DNA from: Sediminibacterium soli
GTDB taxonomy: Bacteria > Bacteroidota > Bacteroidia > Chitinophagales > Chitinophagaceae
NCBI RefSeq assembly: GCF_009939225.1
Contig: NZ_JAACJR010000003.1
Location: forward strand, 186,001-250,000
Length of the DNA: 64,000 nt
Direction of reading: 5' to 3'
In this document: positions 54,437 to 63,210 of the stretch, one piece after another
How the letters are laid out: each line of letters opens with the position of its first letter
Numbering within the stretch: the stretch's first letter is position 1
The notes under the pieces: generated by a model
The model's input: the letters and a program-made list of their open reading frames with translations, nothing else
What the model was told of the DNA's origin: nothing
The model's database searches: none
Made by a program: the position numbers and the translations under genes

Positions 54437-55294
54437 TCACTTCAATTTTATCTCCACCATCTTTCCCTGTTCTTTCCATAATATGAACAATCTGCCACGG
54501 TAAATACGCAGTTTGCCGTGTATCACATTGGTGACAATATCGAAATCGTCATCATCAAGTGAGGCATAATGTAGAATGCCTTTGGTAGTGCTAATGTATA
54601 CCGACCCATCGGAGTCCGTTGCGATGCCATCGATTTCCTGGTCTATTTTCAGTAATGTTTTTGGCGGTTGGTTAAAAGACACTGCAAGAACATTGTTATC
54701 TTCTATCATCAACACATTGTTCTCATCCAGAAGATCTATTTCCTTGATGTTTTTGGCAGAATTGTATAGCATTCTCAGTTTGATATTATCGTATACATAC
54801 AGTTTTGAGCCGGCTGGTTCCGCGCCCCATATATAGTAACGGTTACTGGCGGCTACACGCAGGTCATAGAATCCGAATGGCATCTTGGCAAGCGATCCGG
54901 AAGAGTCGTTTAGATGGAGGGCGTAGTTCTTTTGCAGAAGTATACGGCTGTTTTTGGGGTCCACCTTGATCAATGCAAGCGCTGAATCTTTTTTGTCGAT
55001 TACCTGGTCGGCAGAAACAATACCTGGCAGACCGGGGAGCATAAGCCACTTTTTGATGGCGGGCATAAACAGACCACCATCCGAAGGAACTACCGCAACA
55101 CCAGGCTCCAGTACAAAAAAGCCGGCGGCTGGTATTTTACTTTGCGGAAGATCGTATACCCTGAATCCCTTTTTCAGGCTGATCAGTTTTGCCAGTTCAT
55201 TGTTGGTTTGCGAAAATGAATTTTGGAAGGGGTATACACATAACAGAATAAGAAATCCTGACAGTGATCTTTTATTGATTTTGAAATAGCACAT
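54437..55294 (-). CDS. exported propeller-like hypothetical protein
   Basis: 285-aa protein with signal peptide (LSGFLILLCVYPFQNSFSQ). The body has repeated short beta segments (GFFVLEPGVAVVPSDGGLFM, KLYVYDNIKLRML, DGIATDSDGSVYISTTKGIL, HGKLRIYRGRLFILWKE), consistent with an NHL-like beta-propeller; no catalytic motif is seen. It is the third and last gene of a minus-strand unit, starting 10 nt after the coiled-coil gene. I do not recognise the family. The DNA looks visibly AT-richer than the nrd/ilv genes. Confidence 0.65.
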   Translation of the reverse strand: MCYFKINKRSLSGFLILLCVYPFQNSFSQTNNELAKLISLKKGFRVYDLPQSKIPAAGFFVLEPGVAVVPSDGGLFMPAIKKWLMLPGLPGIVSADQVIDKKDSALALIKVDPKNSRILLQKNYALHLNDSSGSLAKMPFGFYDLRVAASNRYYIWGAEPAGSKLYVYDNIKLRMLYNSAKNIKEIDLLDENNVLMIEDNNVLAVSFNQPPKTLLKIDQEIDGIATDSDGSVYISTTKGILHYASLDDDDFDIVTNVIHGKLRIYRGRLFILWKEQGKMVEIKLK

Positions 55295-55304
55295 AGCCTT
55301 TGTT

Positions 55305-56600
55305 TTAAAGATTGGGAAGTGTGACCTGCGGGTTTTCTTTAATGAAATCTTTCAGCTTTTTCCCTTCATTATAAATCAGGTAGATGGCCCCGCCCACTGC
55401 GATAGCCGGTGCTGCGGTAATAGCGCCCGCTGTTACAATCGTGGTAGCTCCCCAAATGCCTGCACCGACGATACCCATGCCGATAAAATTTCCGATACCC
55501 GTTCCACCTACTTTGGTAACATAATCTGCATCAATCGGTTCTTCTCCATTACTGGCTTTTCGCAACTGATCGAGCGAGGACCTGTAAATGGTAGTTACCA
55601 TGCCCGGGGGCAGCGTGGGTTTAAGCCAGGATGCCTTTTCTTTTATTGAAGAGAAAATACTGCTGATCCGGCTGGTTTTGGAAGCGCTTTCATCAGCGGT
55701 GTTATAGCCGTAATCAGGGATGTCTTCCACCCTGGTATCCTGCTTAGGTTTAAAGATGCCCAGTATTTTGGAAGCAATCTTTTTTCCATAACTGTAATTT
55801 TCGCCTCCTGAACGTTCGTAATCGTTATACGATGCACCCATATTATCCATCGAATTGTTATCCTCTTCGCTGAATTTATTTTTTAATGCGCCTAACGCAT
55901 CTCCAAAAACTTCTCCTGCCGTAACTTTTGCGTTATTTAATATGTCTTTCGCCTTGTTAATAGCTCCCTGGTTGCTGGTATTCAGGGTATTTTTTTCCCG
56001 TGCGCGGTCCAGTTCATCTTCCGTCTCGCGGTTATTGGCGGCAATATCGTTCTGTAAACCGCGTAAGGCGTTATCCAGGCGCTCCTGCCTTGCTCTTTCT
56101 TCTGCAAGTATCCTTTCATTTTCCGCTTTAACGCGTTCATTTTCCGCCTGCACATACGCCTGTCGTTCCTTCTCCTGCTTGGTTCTTACAGAAGTGTTAC
56201 AATTTTCCAGTATCCTTCTTAATTCTATTTCTCGATTGACGCGTACCGCGTTTTGCTCTGCAGTCCATCGTTGCATGGAACTGCCATCTTTTACCCAGTG
56301 ATTTACCGGACAGATAGGCGGCGGCCCACCTGCATTGCAGGTGCCGGGATTTATTTCAACCCAGCCATTCATGTGGCTTTGCAGCTGGTTGGTCAGCAGC
56401 TTGCTGTTTTGTTGATCCTGTGCCTTATATTCAGAATATTTTTTGTCCACGGCCTGTTTGCAGCTATTGTCGGCAACGCTGTAAGGAAATTGGGGTAACC
56501 GCGCATTGAGCACTTCGGTCATAGAAGCCTGCGAAAAAACCACTTGGCAGCAGAACAGTATTGCGGAAAGAGCGATAGGTTTGCGTAAGTTTTTTTTCAT
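55305..56600 (-). CDS. exported coiled-coil protein with glycine-zipper membrane segment
   Basis: 431-aa protein of unknown family. Signal peptide MKKNLRKPIALSAILFCCQV up to VFSQ. Then a Cys-containing N-domain (TCNAGGPPPICPVNHWV), a long charged coiled coil (residues ~125-200; QAENERVKAENERILAEERA) and an Asn/Ser-rich linker. The C-terminal part ends in a long Gly/Ala-rich hydrophobic stretch (GNFIGMGIVGAGIWGATTIV, AGAITAAPAIAVGGAIYLIY) that could insert in a membrane. This architecture recalls pore-forming or membrane-anchoring proteins, but that is inference. It lies 6 nt downstream of the LRR gene and 10 nt upstream of the propeller gene. Confidence 0.65.
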   Translation of the reverse strand: MKKNLRKPIALSAILFCCQVVFSQASMTEVLNARLPQFPYSVADNSCKQAVDKKYSEYKAQDQQNSKLLTNQLQSHMNGWVEINPGTCNAGGPPPICPVNHWVKDGSSMQRWTAEQNAVRVNREIELRRILENCNTSVRTKQEKERQAYVQAENERVKAENERILAEERARQERLDNALRGLQNDIAANNRETEDELDRAREKNTLNTSNQGAINKAKDILNNAKVTAGEVFGDALGALKNKFSEEDNNSMDNMGASYNDYERSGGENYSYGKKIASKILGIFKPKQDTRVEDIPDYGYNTADESASKTSRISSIFSSIKEKASWLKPTLPPGMVTTIYRSSLDQLRKASNGEEPIDADYVTKVGGTGIGNFIGMGIVGAGIWGATTIVTAGAITAAPAIAVGGAIYLIYNEGKKLKDFIKENPQVTLPNL

Positions 56601-56606
56601 AGTAAC

Positions 56607-59282
56607 TTAATTTGCTTTGTTCAGGTAATATTTGGCGGTATTATTCAGGTCTTCTATTTTTCTTTTCAGGTTATTGTTTTCATTCTGAATTCTGTCGGCC
56701 TTTGTCTCTTTTGCGTCGGCGGCAACTTTGCCAAACAAAGAAAGCCCCGCACCCAGCAGCGTGGTTGTATTGGACTGTGCCGCATTGGCCAGTTGCGTTC
56801 CTGCAGATGAGATATTGTTCATGGTGCCTGAACCACCGATCAGCCGCTGGATCTCGCGTCCGTTGTCTTCAAACAACTTTTTCAGGTTGCTCACGGTTTC
56901 GTTGTAAATAAGCGATGCATTAGCGCAGGCGCGTTTGATAACCGGCTTTCCTTTTACTCCCGAGGCTGCATTATCGCATAGCTTACAGTAAATATTCAGT
57001 GCCGTGTTGTTGCTGATATTCTGGGTGTAGTCGCTGTAGGAAGAATAATTTCTTGCTTTGTAAATGGAGTTATATGCACGTTTGTTGCTCCTGTCATTAT
57101 ACATGTCGGCGATCTTACTGTATGCAATAGCCGACTCTTCTGTGCCTTCCTTCGTCAATTTGGTGGCGAGAAGATAGTACAGTTTAAAAGCATATCCATA
57201 GTCATTTCTTTTTTCAAAGAATTCCCCCAGCTCATAACAGGCGTCACCGGTGCCGCCCAGGCATTTGTTCATCAGGGCCTGGAATCGCGGTTCTTCGTCT
57301 TGTGTAAGCGGCTTGCTTTCAAAGTTGAGCCCGAGCTCCGTGCTGAAATATTTAACGTAGGCAAACGGAATCGATTTGCGTAAAGTCATCAATGCTTCGC
57401 CCGTCAATGGAGAATTTTCCATATTCAGCAATTCCAATTGTGCAAGATCGCCAAGATTTTTTGGAAACGTGGTGATATTGTTCCCATTCAGGTGGATCTG
57501 TTTCAATCTCGGCAGCTGGAATAAGCTTTCCGGTACTGTGGTGATACCGCAATTAGAAAGATATAATGTTTTCAGTCGCTTTAAATTACCGATGCCCGCG
57601 GGGATGGTTTTAACCGGTGTATTACTCAGACTGAGTAGCTCAAGTTTGCTTAGGCTGAGCACCTGGTCGGGAAAGCTGGTAGTATAGGGATTGGCATAGA
57701 GATAGAGTTCCCTGAGGTTCTCGTTGCGGACGATGCTTTTGGGAAGTCCCAGCAATGAACTGGGGAGCGACAGCACCCGAAGCTCCGTGAGCTTACCAAT
57801 GGAATCCAGCTGTTCGATTTTTGTATCGTGCAGCAGTAGGGTTTGCAGGCTGTTCAACTGAAAGAACTCATCCTTTATTCTCGTGATGGGGTTGCTGTTA
57901 AGGTTCAGGTATTCAAGCTCACCGAACATAGAGCTGTCGATCTCTATATTTCTGATCAGATTATTCGCCAGGTGCAATCGTTTCAGATTATGAATCGTAT
58001 ACAACTCTTCCGGAATATCTTTCAGCCGGTTGTTATTAAGATTGATTCCATCGATATGGATATTGATATCCTCCTTTGCTGCCCTCAATCCATAAAAACC
58101 GGTGATCTGGTTGTTGTTTAAGTCCAGCGTCTTCAGTGCGGGAAGCGTTAGTATTTTGGAATCCACCGACTTTATCGTATTGAATGAGGCTGAGACATAC
58201 GCGATTTTAGAACCGGCAACGTCCGATTTCACAGTCAGGTCTTTGATATAATTGCTGTCAATCCGCAATAGCTCCAACTTGGGAAGCGACAACACTTCTT
58301 CCGGCATCTCCTTCAGTACATTGTTACTGAGATCCAATACCGAAAGCTGGTTATAAGAGGCGAGACCATCAGGCACCTTTTTTAGAATGGGCTTATTAAG
58401 GTAAGCCGCCCGAACGGTGAGCGTATTGGCGCCGAGCGTTTTAAATACAGGTATAGCCAATAACTCCTTGAGATCCGTAGATTCTATCCTTTCTTTCGGC
58501 GTTTTTACTTCATCTGTTCTTCTTTTTCTCGATTTTTTGGCAACCACTTTTTTGGCCTCCTCTGCCTTATCTTCTGCAGTGATGACCGATTCTATTTTTG
58601 CTTCACTGTCTGTGACCACCGTTTTTCTGGGAACATTGAAATTTTCTATATAGCCATTGGCGTATACAATTTTGGCAACGTTGTTTTTGTTCATCTCCAT
58701 TACCGGAACCCTGGCCTCCGGTATGACCAGCTTAACCGAGTTGTCGGTTATTTCCGATACAAAGCCGTTGTACTCAAGTCCCTCAACCGTTATCAGCAAG
58801 TCTTTTTTCTGATCAGGTGCTATTTTTACGCTTGCGCCTGAAACGGTCTGAACGGCCAACGCATTGTATTTTTCCTTAAAGCCGTTTGCATAAGCAATAT
58901 TGGCAACGGAGTCCATCAGGATATTTTTCACCTGGCCAGCAGCATCGCCTGTTTTTACTGCTATAACTGAATCGCCCACTTCCACGATACTGCCGGTGAT
59001 AACCTGGTAATTGACAAGCTGGATGGTATCGGCCTTTATAATATCCGCCTCATGGTATTTTTCCAGAAACCCGTTTTTGTACCGTACATACTGTATGCCT
59101 TCGGTGCCGATTTTTTGTGGTTTTTTGGTTTCCCCGCTTCCCGTCAGTATAACGATAAAGTCCTCGTCAACATCAACGGTCTCCCCGATTACGTACGAAT
59201 GATTGCGCATACGAACGGTATCCTGGCCTGCGGTATATTGCACCAACAGGATCCAAAGCATTGCAGTTAACAGAAATCTCAC
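56607..59282 (-). CDS. exported leucine-rich-repeat protein with N-terminal beta repeats
   Basis: 891-aa protein. The GTG at 59282 gives a signal peptide (MRFLLTAMLWILLVQYTAGQ). Residues ~20-215 hold three beta-rich repeats, each ending in a Y-x-N-G-[FY]-x-E-x-[YF] motif (YVRYKNGFLEKY, NIAYANGFKEKY, KIVYANGYIENF). A basic linker (VAKKSRKRR) leads to about 14 leucine-rich repeats (~285-640; for example LSVLDLSNNVLKEMPEEVLS). A Cys-containing Sel1/TPR-like part follows (GGTGDACYELGEFFEKRNDY), then a Gly/Ala segment and a coiled coil. It is first of three tightly spaced genes. The beta repeat is shared with the divergent SUMF1-like protein. Confidence 0.8.
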   Translation of the reverse strand: MRFLLTAMLWILLVQYTAGQDTVRMRNHSYVIGETVDVDEDFIVILTGSGETKKPQKIGTEGIQYVRYKNGFLEKYHEADIIKADTIQLVNYQVITGSIVEVGDSVIAVKTGDAAGQVKNILMDSVANIAYANGFKEKYNALAVQTVSGASVKIAPDQKKDLLITVEGLEYNGFVSEITDNSVKLVIPEARVPVMEMNKNNVAKIVYANGYIENFNVPRKTVVTDSEAKIESVITAEDKAEEAKKVVAKKSRKRRTDEVKTPKERIESTDLKELLAIPVFKTLGANTLTVRAAYLNKPILKKVPDGLASYNQLSVLDLSNNVLKEMPEEVLSLPKLELLRIDSNYIKDLTVKSDVAGSKIAYVSASFNTIKSVDSKILTLPALKTLDLNNNQITGFYGLRAAKEDINIHIDGINLNNNRLKDIPEELYTIHNLKRLHLANNLIRNIEIDSSMFGELEYLNLNSNPITRIKDEFFQLNSLQTLLLHDTKIEQLDSIGKLTELRVLSLPSSLLGLPKSIVRNENLRELYLYANPYTTSFPDQVLSLSKLELLSLSNTPVKTIPAGIGNLKRLKTLYLSNCGITTVPESLFQLPRLKQIHLNGNNITTFPKNLGDLAQLELLNMENSPLTGEALMTLRKSIPFAYVKYFSTELGLNFESKPLTQDEEPRFQALMNKCLGGTGDACYELGEFFEKRNDYGYAFKLYYLLATKLTKEGTEESAIAYSKIADMYNDRSNKRAYNSIYKARNYSSYSDYTQNISNNTALNIYCKLCDNAASGVKGKPVIKRACANASLIYNETVSNLKKLFEDNGREIQRLIGGSGTMNNISSAGTQLANAAQSNTTTLLGAGLSLFGKVAADAKETKADRIQNENNNLKRKIEDLNNTAKYYLNKAN

Positions 59283-59343
59283 GGTTCTATAGAACGTCTT
59301 GGTGATAAAAGGAATTCAATATACCGAATCCAGGGCATTGTAA

Positions 59344-59394
59344 AAATACCTGCTAGCTGGTATTTCTCCAATCAAATTATCGCTTAATTCTTTG
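59344..59394 (+). promoter_or_regulatory. 7-2-7 palindrome and candidate promoter between LRR and SUMF1-like genes
   Basis: AAATACCTGCTAGCTGGTATTT (59344-59365) is palindromic except for one T/T. Its TACCTGC-TA-GCTGGTA core matches the site at 23705-23720. TTTC (59363-59366) and ATTCTTTG (59387-59394) with 20-nt spacing resemble a promoter for the SUMF1-like gene. In both places the palindrome overlaps the -33 element in the same way. Confidence 0.55.
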
Positions 59395-59470
59395 AATATA
59401 ACGCAATGCCATATTGCTTTTTGCCCTATTTTAGCCTGTTGCCAGCTCCACCGAAACTAACATTGACAAG

Positions 59471-61993
59471 ATGCGCATGACCCCTCAATTCCTGCCGGTA
59501 GTAGCGGTACTGTTATGTATCAGCACCCGGGCGCAGGACCGGATTTACCTCGATAAAGAGCAAAAGGACGGGAAAGTCATCGAAGTAACCGATGATAAAG
59601 TGCGATATAAAAACCCGCTGAACCCCGGACCGGTATATTCCGTCAGCCGTAACAAGGTATTATTTGTATTCAGTGAAACAGGCAATTTCCTGGTACTTGA
59701 CAAAGTAGAGCCGGCCGGTTCGCTCGCTTCCGCCGCTATCGGAAATTTTCTGGCTCCCCCGGCTGGCAACAGGCAGGACAGGATATTTACTTCTCAGAAA
59801 AAGGAACTTGTTTGTGATATCGTGAAGGAGGAGGACGCCTCGGTATCGGTAAACGTCAACGGCATCGATATGAAGTTGGAAAAGACCGTAATTGCCCTGA
59901 TCGTTTATAAAGATGGTAAGCATAAGCTGTTTTGTGATCCTGCGGTGGCGTCCGAGATATTGCTGGAGGCCCAGACTAAAACACTGGCAACATTGTCTAG
60001 GCCTGCCGCCAATACTGAAACGCCAGTTACAAGCGTCAATCCGCCCAAAAAGGATGCGGAAGGCCCCAGTGTTCAAATGCCCGCAGTCAAAACAGAAACT
60101 TTGTTGTCCGGGGCGGCAGGCAGCAGAGAGCCAACCGCTGGTCTGATCGGCAGTTCTGAGACGAAATCCACCGAAACCAAAATAATACGGACAGCGCCAT
60201 TGTATGCTGCGGTAATTATTAAGGCAAACAAACAATCGGCTATTGTCTATAATATTAACGATACATTAAGCGGTGAGGTAAAGCCGACAATGGGTAAGCG
60301 ATTGTTATTGAAGCCCGGTCAATACAATTACAAGCTTGATGATAAACAGGGAAATATTACGGAAAGCACTATTTCTATCGGCGAAAACGATCTGGGCAGG
60401 GAAATAGCGATCAGTTTTCCCGAGATCAATTACGCTGCCATCAAACTGGAGGAAGCAAGAAAGAAAAAGGCTTCAGCAGACAGCCTGAGTGCTATCCGGG
60501 CTCAGGCTGCAGAAGTCATGCGAATGGCACATGAAAATAACCTGCAGGTCTTAAAAGACGGCCTCACGGGCACAGCAGATGAAATACTCATGTTACAGGC
60601 GAGCATCGAGAAGTCGATATTACAGATCAGGAACGGCGGCGAAGAGTTTGATGCCGGATTTATCGGTAAGGGGAAAGAGCTGGAAAAACTGCGCACACGC
60701 TTTGCCGATATAAGGAAGCTATACCTTGATTCTGCGTCCTTACCGGCTGACAAAGAGAAGAAAGAGACATTTCTGCGACAGCTGAAAACGAAGGAAGATA
60801 AATTCAATACAAGAAGTGACAAGTTTATCGAGAATGTGCAGGCAGGAAGGGAGGCAATGAGCCAGGATCTGATGACCGCGCTAAAAAAGGCACGGACAAA
60901 CGATCTCGGTTATTTTATTCAGGCCGACAGTGTGAATGAAAAAAAGATAGAAGGCGAATACCTGGTGATGTATGCGATAAAAAAACAGTTGCATTATTCA
61001 ATATTGAAGCACCTGGTTGACAAAGGGGCAGAAGTAAACTATTTCGGAAAACGTTTCGCAGATAACAGAGAGATATATGAAACACCGATGGCCGTTGCCT
61101 GTATTAATGGCGATGAGAACACGGTAAAAGTGCTCGCGGATGCCAAAGCTGCTTTTGTTCCAACACTTAGTTCGCCAAAGGAGAAAAGACATAACCTGAA
61201 GTATGTACTTACCAGGATATCCAATCCCAGAGTGAAGGAGATACTGAAGTCATCCGGTTACGATCTAAACGATGGTACAGACGATATGCTGAACGCGCTG
61301 AAATCCGTCGAAGCAGGTATGGTAAAAGTGGAAGGGGGATATTTTACCATGGGTTGCACCGAAGATCAGAAAAACGATTGCGTAGCAGCAGAAACACCCG
61401 CGATACAGGTATCGGTGAAAAATTTTTCCATCAGTAAATTTGAGGTTACGCGCAGGCAATGGATAGCCATCATGGATGGCGATAACCATGGCGAATTCAA
61501 GGATTGTATGGACTGCCCGGTTGAAGGCATTACCTATGATACGGCCATCGCTTTTCTGAGCAGACTGAATTCCATCTCTGAAAAAAAATACCGGCTGCCC
61601 ACCGAAGCGGAATGGGAGTACGCAGCCCGTGGCGGTAAATCAGCTTCCAAAACATTCCGATTTGCGGGAAGTGATGATTTTAACGAAGTTTCACTAAGCA
61701 AGGATAACGGCACTGGCAAACCCAAGCCGGTTGGACAAAAGAAACCGAATGATCTCGGGTTATACGATATGAGCGGCAATGTGGCCGAATGGTGTTCAGA
61801 CTGGTATATAGAGCGATATTATCTCAACAGCACGAAAAACAATCCTCTTGGCCCTGAAGAAGGCAGCCAGAAGGTATTACGCGGTGGCTCCTGGAACCTT
61901 AGCTCCTGGAGTGCACGTGTTTCAGGGAGAAGGGGAGTGGAAAAAAATATGGTGAACAGCGGCATCGGATTCCGGCTTGCATCCGATGAATAA
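59471..61993 (+). CDS. exported protein with beta repeats, ankyrin-like region and SUMF1/FGE-like domain
   Basis: 840-aa protein. Signal peptide ending TRAQ. Two N-terminal beta repeats related to those of the divergent LRR protein (DGKVIEVTDDKVRYKNPLNP ending FSETGNFLVL; VYKDGKHKLF). Then a Pro/Thr/Ser linker, a coiled-coil stretch, and two ankyrin-like repeats (HYSILKHLVDKGAEVNYFG; ETPMAVACINGDENTVKVLA). The C-terminal SUMF1/FGE-sulfatase domain includes KVEGGYFTMGC, RLPTEAEWEYAARGG, GLYDMSGNVAEWCSDWY and the closing RGGSWN...GIGFRLA. The catalytic Cys pair of true formylglycine-generating enzymes near the C-terminus is absent, so it is probably a binding domain rather than an FGE. Confidence 0.82.
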   Translation: MRMTPQFLPVVAVLLCISTRAQDRIYLDKEQKDGKVIEVTDDKVRYKNPLNPGPVYSVSRNKVLFVFSETGNFLVLDKVEPAGSLASAAIGNFLAPPAGNRQDRIFTSQKKELVCDIVKEEDASVSVNVNGIDMKLEKTVIALIVYKDGKHKLFCDPAVASEILLEAQTKTLATLSRPAANTETPVTSVNPPKKDAEGPSVQMPAVKTETLLSGAAGSREPTAGLIGSSETKSTETKIIRTAPLYAAVIIKANKQSAIVYNINDTLSGEVKPTMGKRLLLKPGQYNYKLDDKQGNITESTISIGENDLGREIAISFPEINYAAIKLEEARKKKASADSLSAIRAQAAEVMRMAHENNLQVLKDGLTGTADEILMLQASIEKSILQIRNGGEEFDAGFIGKGKELEKLRTRFADIRKLYLDSASLPADKEKKETFLRQLKTKEDKFNTRSDKFIENVQAGREAMSQDLMTALKKARTNDLGYFIQADSVNEKKIEGEYLVMYAIKKQLHYSILKHLVDKGAEVNYFGKRFADNREIYETPMAVACINGDENTVKVLADAKAAFVPTLSSPKEKRHNLKYVLTRISNPRVKEILKSSGYDLNDGTDDMLNALKSVEAGMVKVEGGYFTMGCTEDQKNDCVAAETPAIQVSVKNFSISKFEVTRRQWIAIMDGDNHGEFKDCMDCPVEGITYDTAIAFLSRLNSISEKKYRLPTEAEWEYAARGGKSASKTFRFAGSDDFNEVSLSKDNGTGKPKPVGQKKPNDLGLYDMSGNVAEWCSDWYIERYYLNSTKNNPLGPEEGSQKVLRGGSWNLSSWSARVSGRRGVEKNMVNSGIGFRLASDE

Positions 61994-62045
61994 CGATGCA
62001 GTTTTTTCAGCATCTTATCCGAACTTTCGGTACAAATGCACGCAT

Positions 62046-62786
62046 ATGAAACACATCCGCTGGTACCGCTGGGTATTGATTGGCATGCTTTCTATGGCTG
62101 CCGGCCCGGCTTTCCCCCAGGCCATACAGCCTTTGCGATACATCTACCTCAGTTTTGACGACGGCCCTCTGGAGGGAAGCGAGAACATAGACAGCGTGGT
62201 ACTTGCCGAGAAACTGAACATCAGTGTTTTTCTTGTTGGCGAACATGCCGTCAGAAGCAGGCAACTGGGACTGTACTATAAAATGTACGAGCAGAACCCC
62301 TTTGTGGAATCATATAACCACAGCTTTACACACGCACACGACAGGTACAGGGCTTTTTACAGCAATCCCCGGCAGGTGGTAGCCGATATAGAGATGAACG
62401 AACAGGTGCTGAAACTCAGGTACCGCATTGTTCGCCTGCCCGGACGCAATATGTGGCGCGTAGGCAATCGCAAACGGGATGATCTTGCCAGCGGATCAGT
62501 GGCCGCGGATATGCTGGCGCAAAAAGGATTCCGGTTATATGGCTGGGATATTGAATGGGCTCATCATCCCAAAGACGGGTCGCCGGTTCAGTCGGCAGAC
62601 GAAATGGCCAGGGAAATCGAAACCAGACTGGAACAGGGAAAGACATTCACAAGGGATCATATCGTTGTGCTTATCCACGACGAAATGTTCCGGAAAAAAT
62701 GGGAACAAAGCGCGCTGAAGCAACTTATTGATAAACTCCGGTCAAAACCCAATTACCGTTTTGCCCATATCCGTAATTACCCCTGA
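62046..62786 (+). CDS. polysaccharide deacetylase (NodB-type), exported
   Basis: 246-aa protein with signal peptide (VLIGMLSMAAGPAFPQA). NodB motif 1 is YLSFDDGP (D38/D39) and motif 2 resembles NHSFTHAH; RLPGRNMWR and GYDIEW-like GWDIEWAHH follow, and VVLIHDEMF is the terminal His motif. It would remove N- or O-acetyl groups from a cell-wall or capsular polymer. The ATG at 62046 is chosen over the open frame to 61977, which overlaps the upstream gene. It is followed by a weak terminator. Confidence 0.88.
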   Translation: MKHIRWYRWVLIGMLSMAAGPAFPQAIQPLRYIYLSFDDGPLEGSENIDSVVLAEKLNISVFLVGEHAVRSRQLGLYYKMYEQNPFVESYNHSFTHAHDRYRAFYSNPRQVVADIEMNEQVLKLRYRIVRLPGRNMWRVGNRKRDDLASGSVAADMLAQKGFRLYGWDIEWAHHPKDGSPVQSADEMAREIETRLEQGKTFTRDHIVVLIHDEMFRKKWEQSALKQLIDKLRSKPNYRFAHIRNYP

Positions 62787-62805
62787 TGCCTTGCGGATAG
62801 CTTGC

Positions 62806-62833
62806 AAGGTTTGCAAAACCTTCCTTTTCTTTT
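62806..62833 (+). terminator. candidate terminator after the deacetylase gene
   Basis: AAGGTTT (62806-62812), loop GCA, AAACCTT (62816-62822), followed by the pyrimidine-rich CCTTTTCTTTT. Weak AT-rich stem but well placed 20 nt past the stop. Confidence 0.45.
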
Positions 62834-62934
62834 CTCTGCAAACGCCTTTTTGGCTGTTATGGGGCAAATTTTTACCAATCCTCAGACCGGCGGGTGTTGG
62901 TACGATTATTTAACCGTATCCGGAAACAGATGTT

Positions 62935-63183
62935 ATGAAATTCACATTGGGTCTTTTATTGGGCGCAGCAGTGGGAGGTATCATAGTGCATTACCTCGAT
63001 TCTGTAGAAGGGTACGCACTGCGGCGCCGGATCAGCAAAGACGTAAACGATTTGTCAGACAGCTTTTCCGAAATGGCCGATACCGTCACCGAAAAAGCGA
63101 AATCGCTCATCGGTAAGAAAGAAGCCATGCCGGAAGAGGAAAGGATCATGATCGTTGGAATAACGGAAGAACCGCTTCCCTAG
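62935..63183 (+). CDS. small YtxH-like membrane protein (82 aa)
   Basis: 82-aa protein with one N-terminal glycine-rich helix (TLGLLLGAAVGGIIVHYL), an LRRRISKDVNDLSDS segment and an acidic tail. This matches the pattern of YtxH-type stress-associated single-span proteins, whose function is poorly defined. A 56-aa relative follows 28 nt downstream, so they are probably co-transcribed and end at the strong terminator at 63407-63438. Confidence 0.75.
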   Translation: MKFTLGLLLGAAVGGIIVHYLDSVEGYALRRRISKDVNDLSDSFSEMADTVTEKAKSLIGKKEAMPEEERIMIVGITEEPLP

Positions 63184-63210
63184 AATTGTCAACAACGTAA
63201 AATACATCAT

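Noticed and set aside
59471..61993. True formylglycine-generating enzyme for the downstream sulfatase
   Set aside because: The catalytic cysteine region near the C-terminus lacks cysteines, and the protein has several other domains.
62728..62913. ORFs between the deacetylase and YtxH-like genes
   Set aside because: They read through a terminator-like hairpin and have no recognisable features.
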